Origin: an uncultured Candidatus Saccharibacteria bacterium
Lineage (GTDB): Bacteria > Patescibacteriota > Saccharimonadia > Saccharimonadales > Saccharimonadaceae
NCBI GenBank assembly: GCA_948944455.1
Contig: CARBES010000021.1
Location: 1 to 21,245, forward strand
Length of the DNA: 21,245 nt
Direction of reading: 5' to 3'
Every line of letters starts with the position of its first letter. Positions within the stretch are counted from its first letter, which is position 1. The notes under the pieces were generated by a model. That model searched no databases. It had not been told where the DNA came from and saw only the letters and a program-made list of their open reading frames with translations. Made by a program: the position numbers and the translations under genes. Below are positions 8,743-15,301 of this stretch, piece after piece.

Positions 8743-9153
8743 ATGAAATTCACTCTCAAGCAAAAAATCTTCCTCACTATTGCTTTTATCGTTAGTCTTT
8801 TGCCGCTTTTTGCTATCCACTACGGCGTCAAAGACATTAATGAACTCTACGGTTGGCAGGCCAACTTACTCCCTATCGGTCTCCCAGCTATTCTGATTTA
8901 TTTTGTCGGTCTCTGGGCACCTCTCAAAGGCGATAAGCTCGGTAAGATTCTTAGCCTAGTCGGTTGCGTCGGTATGGTGCTTTCCGAGGTGGTTGGCTTT
9001 GTCTTTACACACTTGCCTGGGGACGGAATTAATCTTAAATATGCTTTTGAACACGCCACGACTTTCTTCTGGATTAGTCTTATGGTCTCAATTCTGATGG
9101 TCTTTATTTATTGCTGCGTGCTCAGCCTCACCAAAAATCGTAAAAAGCGCTAG
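8743..9153 (+). CDS. Small four-helix membrane protein
   Basis: 136 residues with about four hydrophobic segments: IFLTIAFIVSLLPLFAI, LLPIGLPAILIYFVGLW, ILSLVGCVGMVLSEVVGFVF and FFWISLMVSILMVFIYCCVL, then a basic tail KNRKKR. I recognise no family. AAGGAG lies six bases before the ATG. It sits between the ATPase gene (17-base gap) and the Panacea-like gene (6-base gap), so it is cotranscribed and could be a membrane partner of the ATPase; that role is inferred only from position. Confidence 0.85.
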   Translation: MKFTLKQKIFLTIAFIVSLLPLFAIHYGVKDINELYGWQANLLPIGLPAILIYFVGLWAPLKGDKLGKILSLVGCVGMVLSEVVGFVFTHLPGDGINLKYAFEHATTFFWISLMVSILMVFIYCCVLSLTKNRKKR

Positions 9154-9159
9154 TTTATA

Positions 9160-9882
9160 ATGGGCTTATACGACCTTGCTAGCCTTATCCTTATTTTAAA
9201 CCACGGACCAATTAGCCGTATTCGTTTTTCGCGCACAATATATTTCGTTCACAAGGAGCTTACCCGCAAAAAACTCATGCGGATAGATGATATTGCCTAC
9301 CTTCGCTTACCTCTCGGTCCAGTTCCCGAAGGTTATATGACTCTTGCCAGCGATCACCCCGACATCGTCATCCGCCCCATTGCTGGCTCCGGCCTCTCTT
9401 ATGAAGCTGAGGAGTTTACACTACCCGACGAACCAAAATCGGTAGATGGCTCACCCAGTGCTGAGCACGCAGAACAACAGCAGATTCAGCGAATCATCCA
9501 GCGCACTCTCCTTGCGCTCCAAACCCACCCTACCTCTGAACTCGTCTCCGCTAGCCACGATCAAAGTTGGACCTACCATAAAAACGGGGAACGTTACTTC
9601 CTTACTCCTGCCGACCTCAAAAACACCTTCCCATTCCTTAGTATCACATTGCGTTTTCGCCTCAAACGCCCGACTAACAACGAAATCGGTCTACTCCAAG
9701 CTACTCTACTCCGTGGCATGCTAAACGACATCGTGCGCGAAAGTACCGACCTCGAATATCCTGACGAAATAAAGTCTGCTGATAATAGTCAAGCTACGCC
9801 AAAATCACCAGGGAATCACGCAAAAACTGAACAACAGGACAAATCAAGCAAAGAACCTCCTCAGTCTAGGGAGACAGAGTAA
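9160..9882 (+). CDS. Panacea (DUF4065)-like protein, probable antitoxin or chaperone
   Basis: 240 residues. The N-terminal part (RFSRTIYFVHKELTRKKLM.., then YLRLPLGPVPEGY) resembles the Panacea/DUF4065 domain, whose hallmark is a helical core followed by (Y)GPV and a Pro/Tyr-rich turn. Panacea proteins often act as antitoxins that neutralise unrelated toxins. The last 50 or so residues are polar and likely disordered. No Shine-Dalgarno site is seen, but the start is six bases after the previous stop, suggesting coupling. The Fic gene starts two bases after this stop, the expected antitoxin-toxin order. The family call is by pattern memory and is weaker than the Fic call. Confidence 0.6.
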   Translation: MGLYDLASLILILNHGPISRIRFSRTIYFVHKELTRKKLMRIDDIAYLRLPLGPVPEGYMTLASDHPDIVIRPIAGSGLSYEAEEFTLPDEPKSVDGSPSAEHAEQQQIQRIIQRTLLALQTHPTSELVSASHDQSWTYHKNGERYFLTPADLKNTFPFLSITLRFRLKRPTNNEIGLLQATLLRGMLNDIVRESTDLEYPDEIKSADNSQATPKSPGNHAKTEQQDKSSKEPPQSRETE

Positions 9883-9884
9883 TT

Positions 9885-10631
9885 ATGACTATCAATGAAC
9901 GCCAGCAAGAAGAACGCAGCGAAATTGCACAAGAAGACGTTGCGAAAAGCCTCTGGCGCAAATATCGTCGTACTGCCGAATATAAAAGTGGACGACACTT
10001 TTCGATCAGTTCAGTCCATCCCCTCGTACGAGAAGCCGAGGAACACGGCCTAAACGACGTTATCCTACAATTTGCTCGCGAGCTTGAACGTCCCGTCGAC
10101 ATCCGTATGGCTCTCTCTATGCGCAAAGAGACCGACTGGATTGACGACTGGAAACGTATGCATGGAGTACTCTTCCGCTATGTTTACCGCCAATGCGGGG
10201 AATTGCGCCCGCTCGGCCATGACGTTCGATTTGGCGATCCCGGCGACGAGGATCTTCACCATATTCCTCGTGGTGGTGCCGAAGTCTACAATGAACTCTA
10301 CGGTCTCGCTCGCACTTTGCACGACCAAACCGAATTCGTCAATACTTCCAACATTGACGAGGTTTGTCGTTATCTTGCGCACTTTCATTATAGTTTTATC
10401 CGTATTCACCCATTTTTTGACGGAAACGGTCGTATCGCTCGTGTTGTTACGGATCAACTTTCGGTTGCACTCGGTTTTATACCAATCATTGCCGGTTTCC
10501 CGCGTAATAACGCCGAAAAGAAGCGCATCTACCACGCCGCTATTCGTGCCTCCGCCACCGACCATAGCCACTCCGAGCTAACCGCCTGGATCAAGCAACA
10601 GCTCCTCGATAAACTCGCCGAAATTGCGTAA
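9885..10631 (+). CDS. Fic-domain protein (probable AMP-transferase)
   Basis: 248 residues. The Fic active-site loop HPFFDGNGRIAR (175-186) matches HxFx(D/E)GNGRxxR fully: catalytic H175, the metal-binding acidic D179, and R186, so the enzyme is predicted active. Fic enzymes usually transfer AMP from ATP onto a protein hydroxyl; some toxins modify gyrase, topoisomerase IV or EF-Tu, and some are secreted effectors. I find no inhibitory motif (S/T)xxxE(G/N) in this protein or in the upstream gene, so control must come from elsewhere, plausibly the Panacea-like partner. No signal peptide is seen. It is the last gene of the operon, and no clear terminator follows. Confidence 0.93.
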   Translation: MTINERQQEERSEIAQEDVAKSLWRKYRRTAEYKSGRHFSISSVHPLVREAEEHGLNDVILQFARELERPVDIRMALSMRKETDWIDDWKRMHGVLFRYVYRQCGELRPLGHDVRFGDPGDEDLHHIPRGGAEVYNELYGLARTLHDQTEFVNTSNIDEVCRYLAHFHYSFIRIHPFFDGNGRIARVVTDQLSVALGFIPIIAGFPRNNAEKKRIYHAAIRASATDHSHSELTAWIKQQLLDKLAEIA

Positions 10632-11296
10632 ATCTAATGAATCCCCCAACGCCAATAAGAGGGAATTACGCTTAAGCCCGGAACTACCTCTACTTTCCCT
10701 TAGCCCTTCTTCTTCCCCTGTCGTTCCCCTGTTAATTTCGTTTATGCTTGGCACTATTCGGTACGCATTAATGTTCCTAGCTTAACCCTTTTATTTTCAA
10801 AGCGCCACCATTCCCGTCTATTTTTGAAATCTATTACAAGCCTACCCAGCCAGCTCATACGGATCGCCATGCGCCACTTAAACCCAAGCTGGCCCCGCCC
10901 TCACGCACAGTGATCGTCATCCAGAACTAAACCCATGATATTTATCGAATAGCCATTTATGTTTTTTCAAAACCATTTTTACATGCGGGGAATTAAAAAC
11001 TAACGCTTTTTCAATGTATGAATACTCGTCTTTCCCGGAGATTCTTAATGTCGCACAATACATATTTTACGACTTTATATCAGTTGCCAGCGGGCTAACT
11101 AAGGTTCAGCCCAGCTGACCGCCGAATCCACCAACCTTCGCAACCAGCCGACTTTTAATTTTCTAATTTCCCTATTTCCCTCTCCTTTTTATTCTCAAAA
11201 GCCGACCATAAACACGCGCCAAGCCCCACTTACGCAACATACCAGTTTTGACCTTCCCACCTACCCGAACAAAACCCGAACTGAAGCAGAATCACG
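10632..11296. other. Gene-poor region
   Basis: About 660 bases of mixed composition with many C-rich tracts. No gene can be supported. The longest short frame with an ATG that I checked is minus 11063-10917 (48 codons, no ribosome site). This region may hold decayed DNA. Confidence 0.5.
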
Positions 11297-11440
11297 GATA
11301 GCCGTTGCCACCCCTGTAAAACTTTAGTTTTACAGGGGTAAACTCTAGGCGTATACGACCAGAAGCAAGTTTGCTTGGTTTTGGTTGGATAAGACTAAAG
11401 TTTTACTCTGAAACTCGGTTTCAGAGTGGCAACGATTATC
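11297..11440. other. Branched inverted-repeat structure
   Basis: An outer stem of CGTTGCCAC (11303-11311) with GTGGCAACG (11426-11434), extended by GATA (11297-11300) with TATC (11437-11440), encloses three hairpins. One is a 13-base stem, ACCCCTGTAAAAC (11310-11322) with its complement (11327-11339). The second is AAGCAA/TTGCTT near 11363-11376. The third is ACTCTGAAAC (11405-11414) with GTTTCAGAGT (11418-11427). GTAAAACTTTAG (11316-11327) is also a perfect inverted match to 11395-11406, giving a competing long-range fold. It could be a structured RNA, a cruciform site or a degenerate mobile element; I cannot tell which. Confidence 0.6.
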
Positions 11441-11519
11441 GCGTCGATTCGCCTTCAGCGAGCTCAGCTCGCACTAATCTGTTAATTCCCTAATTCCCTC
11501 TTCCGCCCGTATTTTATGC

Positions 11520-11548
11520 TTGACAAATACGCTATTCTGTGCTACAAT
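11520..11548 (+). promoter_or_regulatory. Strong promoter in front of FISUMP copy B
   Basis: TTGACA (11520-11525), 17 bases, TACAAT (11543-11548), with TGTGC before the -10. It is followed by about 60 bases of leader and then directly by the C-terminal fragment at 11608, with no start codon in that frame. This looks like a gene whose middle was deleted. Confidence 0.85.
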
Positions 11549-11607
11549 AGAGTTATAGCGGGTTTGCGCTCTGATTCTTAAGTATGCTTTCGTAAAATAT
11601 TATAATA

Positions 11608-11817
11608 CCCTTCGTCCGCAGCGGTAGACCTGCTAATAGTTACCCTATTGAATTGGGTGGTTTTGACTATTCTGACTGGGGTCATTATTGGTCTAATCGG
11701 GCATCTCTAAACGATATGCCATTTAGCTACTTTTTGGGCTTTAATGCAAATATGTTCGCTTCTCGCAATGAGCACCGCTACTATGGTCTCTCCCTCCGTT
11801 GTCTAGCCTTAGAGTAA
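11608..11817 (+). pseudogene. FISUMP-like C-terminal fragment, copy B
   Basis: The frame reads PFVRSGRPANSYPIE.., SDWGHYWSNRASL.., and ends RYYGLSLRCLALE-stop, a good FISUMP C-terminus (FVRSG, G-YWS, YYG-S-RC-A). It is open from 11596, just after an in-frame stop at 11593-11595, and has no N-terminal half and no start at the correct place. The edge DNA (TTCGTCCGCAGCGG at 11611-11624, CTCCCTCCGTTGTCTAGCC near 11790-11808) matches copies A and C. A strong promoter lies 60 bases upstream. Confidence 0.68.
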
Positions 11818-12026
11818 TCAAGGAGAGGATATAAGAAGGTTAAGTTGAGGCACGGCAGCCCCAAATTCCAAAACCACTCCCAGAACAATAAATTCCGAGA
11901 GTGGTGCAAAATCTATCCTGGTGGACCACAGTAAGGGAAGTCAGAACTGCTATTGAAGATGAGTTATTGAATGGCAATCCAATATATTTTGCTTACGATA
12001 GGAGTAGTTATCGCTAATGCAGCGCA

Positions 12027-12485
12027 TCAGTTTAGACGATTTTTAATAGCATCAGCTTCCGCAATAAAACCTATAAACTTATTTGCAATTTCCTGCTGTT
12101 CTTTTTGCGCATCTTCATTTTTGGATAAACTACCAGCCTTGCGCATATCCGAATTTACTGCACTTTTTAAATCTCTGTAAAATGTTGTAATACTCTTCCT
12201 AGTGTCTTCGTTTTTAATAAGAAAAAGACGTTGTCGAAGAGCATCATAAGTGCCAGTGCACGATTTTAAGTCTCTAATATAGGAAGGTATCAGAGTATGA
12301 GTTGCTTCCCATACCGTTTTTATTTTATTTAGTATTTGAGTAATCTCAGTCAATTCATCAGAAATGGAGATACTAATTGCTTTGCGTTCCCGCCTCCGCT
12401 CTCTGAATGAAGCAATCTCATCATTAGCAGCACCGCCACATATTGCTAAAACTGCGCCAAACAAAATTCCCCAAAAATCATTCAT
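12027..12485 (-). CDS. Membrane-anchored coiled-coil protein, unknown function
   Basis: 152 residues. A short hydrophobic segment (about residues 4-20, WGILFGAVLAICGGAA) is followed by a charged helical region (FRERRRERKAISISISDEL.., SLSKNEDAQKEQQEI) likely to form coiled coil. No family is recognised. Its start overlaps the end of the upstream gene by eight bases, so the two are translated together. It ends in TGA. Confidence 0.75.
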   Translation of the reverse strand: MNDFWGILFGAVLAICGGAANDEIASFRERRRERKAISISISDELTEITQILNKIKTVWEATHTLIPSYIRDLKSCTGTYDALRQRLFLIKNEDTRKSITTFYRDLKSAVNSDMRKAGSLSKNEDAQKEQQEIANKFIGFIAEADAIKNRLN

Positions 12486-12855
12486 AGCTAACCTTTGCTT
12501 TGCCTTGATGATTTATGGTATAATGTGCAAACTTTGCAGATACATCAATAGCACTAGCAAGTTGTTTTGCTTTATCCAACTCTGCGTCTGGCACTACCAA
12601 ATAGAATGAGACTTCCGAGCGCTCTAATTCTTTCCATATTGCAATGCTATTGGTTAAGTCAGTATCCTGTCCTTCAATTCTCATTACAAATAATACATCG
12701 TCATTCTTTGGAGGCTCTTGACGCATTAATAAAACATCTGGAAAAAGACCCGCTATGATTTGTCTATTTGCGCCGGTATTATCTATTACTCGAAAACGAT
12801 CCGATAAATCATTTCTTATTGCTCCGATAATATGTTTTTTTGTTGCCTCATCCAT
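12478..12855 (-). CDS. Small soluble protein, possibly PD-(D/E)xK-like fold
   Basis: 125 residues. The pattern FPDVLLMR.., VLFVMRIEGQD, and later VSFYLVVPDAELDKAKQLA recalls small proteins of the PD-(D/E)xK nuclease-like fold, which have PD, then hydrophobic-E-x-K, then a late VVP strand. The usual lysine after the glutamate is not obvious here, so an enzymatic role is doubtful. TACAAT (minus, 12867-12862) lies six bases from the ATG, so the gene is probably leaderless; AGGAG abuts the start too closely to be a normal ribosome site. It forms an operon with the overlapping membrane gene downstream. Confidence 0.75.
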   Translation of the reverse strand: MDEATKKHIIGAIRNDLSDRFRVIDNTGANRQIIAGLFPDVLLMRQEPPKNDDVLFVMRIEGQDTDLTNSIAIWKELERSEVSFYLVVPDAELDKAKQLASAIDVSAKFAHYTINHQGKAKVSYE

Positions 12856-12861
12856 ACTCCT

Positions 12862-12867
12862 ATTGTA
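12862..12867 (-). promoter_or_regulatory. -10 element of a leaderless gene pair
   Basis: TACAAT preceded by TATGT (extended -10 form), six bases from the ATG at 12855. No convincing -35 at 17 bases; TTGAGA is 20 bases upstream. Confidence 0.5.
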
Positions 12868-12890
12868 ACATAGGAACTATTTCTTTGTCT

Positions 12891-12934
12891 CAAAAACAAA
12901 AATATCTTCTGCAATACATTACAAAAGATATTTT
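12891..12934 (-). terminator. Intrinsic terminator of tRNA-Ala
   Basis: Read on the minus strand, AAAATATCTT (12934..12925) pairs with AAGATATTTT (12908..12899), with further wobble pairing inward. A T-rich tail (TTTGTTTTTG) follows. It lies 18 bases after the tRNA end and separates it from the gene pair downstream. Confidence 0.75.
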
Positions 12935-12951
12935 ACAACACGTCAATAAAC

Positions 12952-13028
12952 TGGTGGAGTATATGAGACTCGAACTCATGGCCTCTTCAATGCCATTGAA
13001 GCGCTCTAGCCAACTGAGCTAATACCCC
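12952..13028 (-). tRNA. tRNA-Ala (anticodon GGC)
   Basis: A full cloverleaf with an encoded CCA. The acceptor GGGGTAT pairs with ATACTCC and includes the G3:U70 wobble that marks alanine tRNAs. The D-arm is GCTC..GAGC; the anticodon arm CTTCA/TGAAG encloses ATGGCAT, giving GGC. The T-arm is ATGAG/CTCAT around TTCGAGT, with discriminator A73. It reads GCC and GCU. Confidence 0.97.
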
Positions 13029-13037
13029 AGTAATTTC

Positions 13038-13066
13038 ATTATAGCACAGAGCTAGCGAATTCACAA
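13038..13066 (-). promoter_or_regulatory. tRNA-Ala promoter
   Basis: On the minus strand: TTGTGA (13066..13061), 17 bases, TATAAT (13043..13038), with TGTGC before the -10. The -10 ends nine bases before the mature 5' end, so the primary transcript has almost no leader. Confidence 0.85.
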
Positions 13067-13106
13067 GGAATAATACCCCAGACGCGGTATCTCGAGTGTG
13101 TTATAA

Positions 13107-13292
13107 TCTCTCGAAATCACCCCGGTTAGCTTCCACCAAAAGCGCGGTCATTTCATTCCCTCCCACCTCCATCTCGACTGTTGTTTCCTCTTCGAAGCCG
13201 ACGAATCTGCCGCTATTCACAACAAGCCCGACGAAAATAGTGGCGTGTCCGCTGGTTCCCTCTCGACGAATCCATCACTGCCCGCGGATTAA
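13107..13292 (+). pseudogene. Nudix hydrolase fragment
   Basis: The frame from 13107 reads SLEITPVSFHQKRGHFIPS, HLHLDCCFLFEADE, HNKPDENSGV, then an unrelated end and TAA. The block R-G-x(4)-SHLHLD-x(4)-FEADE-x(n)-KPDENSGV is typical of the second half of Nudix (MutT-like) proteins. The Nudix box itself (GX5EX7REUXEEXGU) and the N-terminus are missing, as is the usual aromatic run and C-terminal helix after DENSGV. There is no start codon; TATAAT lies just upstream by chance or by rearrangement. I call it a broken gene that kept its terminator. Confidence 0.65.
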
Positions 13293-13312
13293 TTCCGCGG
13301 GCCCTTCTTTTT
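13280..13312 (+). terminator. Intrinsic terminator
   Basis: GCCCGCGGA (13280-13288) pairs with TCCGCGGGC (13294-13302), followed by CCTTCTTTTT. The T-run serves plus-strand transcripts, i.e. the Nudix remnant. The stem also lies just past the end of the minus-strand ABC operon and may stop that too. Confidence 0.88.
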
Positions 13313-13319
13313 GGGAAAT

Positions 13320-13463
13320 TTATTCTTTCTTCCCTTCCCTGTTCGGTTCGTCATCCGAATCGTCTTTTGTAATCTCGACCGAGACTAACCCGCTTCCGAG
13401 TAAACAAGCGATCGCTACCGCGATAATCGCACCCCACGCTATCAAGACTAGGCCCAAGTTCAT
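13320..13463 (-). CDS. 47-residue single-span membrane protein linked to the ABC exporter
   Basis: A short frame: start MNLGLVLIAWG, a hydrophobic helix through about residue 27 (GAIIAVAIACLLGSGLV), then an acidic and finally basic tail (ITKDDSDDEPNREGKKE). The ATG begins two bases after the stop of the ABC gene (13466), so it is translationally coupled, and a hairpin follows closely. Small membrane proteins like this can be accessory subunits of exporters; that role is inferred from position. The clear hydrophobic-then-charged layout supports a real gene. Confidence 0.65.
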   Translation of the reverse strand: MNLGLVLIAWGAIIAVAIACLLGSGLVSVEITKDDSDDEPNREGKKE

Positions 13464-13465
13464 CT

Positions 13466-15301
13466 CTAAGCCTCCGCCTCCGCGAACTGTGAGTTATAAA
13501 GCTCCGCATAGAATCCATCTTGTCGCAGTAGCTCATCATGAGTACCCTGTTCTACAATGCTTCCCTCTTTCATTACTAGGATCAAATCCGAATTCCGAAT
13601 TGTCGATAATCGATGCGCGATCACAAACGACGTCCGTCCGTGTGTCAGTTTAGCGAAAGCGTCCTGAATTAACTGTTCTGTCCGCGTATCGACATTCGAC
13701 GTTGCTTCGTCGAGGATCATCATCGGCGGATTAGCCACCATCGCTCGAGCAATAGTTAAGAGCTGCTTTTCGCCCGCCGAAACGTTATCCGAATCCTCCG
13801 AAATTTCCGTCTTGTAGCCTTTTGGCAACGACTCAATAAAATGATGTATGCTGCTAGCTTTAGTTGCTTTTACAATTTCTTCGTGGCTAACACCGGCGCG
13901 GCCATACCGCAAGTTCTCTTCGATTGTACCCGAAAACAACCAAGTATCCTGCAAAACCATACCAAAGAGCCTTCGTACATCCGATCGCCTCATCTCCCTC
14001 GTCGGTACACCATCAATCGAAATATAGCCAGAAACCGGGTCATAGAACCGCATCAAAAGGTTAATAATCGTTGTTTTCCCTGCTCCAGTCGGACCGACAA
14101 TCGCCACTTGCATCCCAGGTTTAATTTTTACCGAGAAGTCCCGAATAATCGGCTTAGACGGGTCGTAAGCAAAATCAACATGATGAAATTCTACTGCGCC
14201 TCGAATTTCCTCGATCGTTTGAGCTGGTACCATATCTGGAGACTCTTCTGGTTCTTCCAAGAAATCAAAAACTCGTTCTGCCGCTGCTAAAGTTTGCTGA
14301 ATATTTGATGTAATCTGCGAAACTTCGGTAATCGGTCGATTAAACTGGCTAACATATTGTAAGAACGCCTGCACGCTACCGAGTAGCAGTTTTCCATCGA
14401 TCGCCATCCGGCCGCCCACCACACAAATTGCTACATAGCTCACATTCGTAAACATGTTCGTAATCGGGAAAGCCAACTGCGCCAAGAAGTTTCCCTTCCA
14501 GGTCAACTCGCAAAGCCTTGCATTCGTTTTCTGGAATTTTTCGATTGACGCGTCCTCGTGGCTATTCGCTTTGATTATTAGCTGCCCAGCATAATCTTCC
14601 TCAATCGAACTATTCAACACGCCAAAAGTCGACTGACCCTCACGGAAAAACTTCTGCGATTTCTTCGCAATCAAACCCACAATTACTAATGACAGTGGCA
14701 CCGCTATTAACGCAATTACCGACAACCATACCGAGATTGTCATCATCATAATCAAAATCCCGACCAACGTCGTCACGCTAGTAATAATCTGCGTTAACAC
14801 ATTCGCCAAAGTATTCGATACTGTACCGATATCATTACTCATTCGTGCCAAGATATCGCCAATCTGGTGCCGATCGAAGTATGAAATCGGCAACCGCGCG
14901 ATTTTCTCGATGATTTGTGAACGCAACTTCCGAGCATACCGCGCCGATACTACTGAAAGAATCGCTCCTTGAATATAATTCAGTATCGCCGACACCGCAA
15001 AAAGCCCGATTAGTAGTAAAGCTAACTGCCCAATCTTTCCCCAATCAATCGCTGCCGCCAAGGCTTCGCTGCTCGGCATCTGACCACCCGCCTCCATAAA
15101 TGCCGTTTGGTAATTCTCGACTGCCGTATTTGTCATTTGCCCCAAAATATTTGGTCCGAAAATCGAGCAAACTGTTGCCGCTACCGCTAAGATAATCGAG
15201 ACAACAATTGGCAAAATCCATGGCTTTAACGATTGCGAAAACCGTTTCGCCGCCAGCCCTAGGCTCTTTGGCTTTTCAACGCTCCTTGCTCCCTTAGGCA
15301 T
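13466..15301 (-). CDS. ABC exporter half-transporter, catalytic subunit
   Basis: A 611-residue type IV (ABCB-like) exporter half: an N-terminal six-helix membrane domain (about residues 30-330), then an ATPase domain. Walker A is GPTGAGKT (K409), Walker B MMILDEATSNVD with catalytic Glu, and the switch His is in IAHRLST. The signature is altered to NVSAGEKQ instead of LSGGQ. It overlaps the 600-residue partner by eight bases. In a heterodimer, this subunit supplies the complete Walker B and switch for the working ATP site. The substrate (drug, lipid or peptide) cannot be read from sequence; it resembles the MdlA/MdlB and TM287/288 type. Confidence 0.93.
   Translation of the reverse strand: MPKGARSVEKPKSLGLAAKRFSQSLKPWILPIVVSIILAVAATVCSIFGPNILGQMTNTAVENYQTAFMEAGGQMPSSEALAAAIDWGKIGQLALLLIGLFAVSAILNYIQGAILSVVSARYARKLRSQIIEKIARLPISYFDRHQIGDILARMSNDIGTVSNTLANVLTQIITSVTTLVGILIMMMTISVWLSVIALIAVPLSLVIVGLIAKKSQKFFREGQSTFGVLNSSIEEDYAGQLIIKANSHEDASIEKFQKTNARLCELTWKGNFLAQLAFPITNMFTNVSYVAICVVGGRMAIDGKLLLGSVQAFLQYVSQFNRPITEVSQITSNIQQTLAAAERVFDFLEEPEESPDMVPAQTIEEIRGAVEFHHVDFAYDPSKPIIRDFSVKIKPGMQVAIVGPTGAGKTTIINLLMRFYDPVSGYISIDGVPTREMRRSDVRRLFGMVLQDTWLFSGTIEENLRYGRAGVSHEEIVKATKASSIHHFIESLPKGYKTEISEDSDNVSAGEKQLLTIARAMVANPPMMILDEATSNVDTRTEQLIQDAFAKLTHGRTSFVIAHRLSTIRNSDLILVMKEGSIVEQGTHDELLRQDGFYAELYNSQFAEAEA

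Noticed and set aside
10917..11063. 48-codon minus-strand frame (MYCATLRISGKDEYS..)
   Set aside because: No ribosome site, no recognised family and AT-rich codons; possible but not supported.
11303..11434. Insertion sequence with terminal inverted repeats
   Set aside because: The interior is only about 115 bases of hairpins, with no transposase and no visible target duplication.
11892..12017. 41-codon open frame ending in GNPIYFAYDRSSYR
   Set aside because: Looks protein-like but has no start codon and no family I recognise; perhaps another gene remnant.
13096..13653. 185-residue plus-strand protein from GTG
   Set aside because: It runs through the Nudix remnant in the wrong frame, a terminator and two minus-strand genes.
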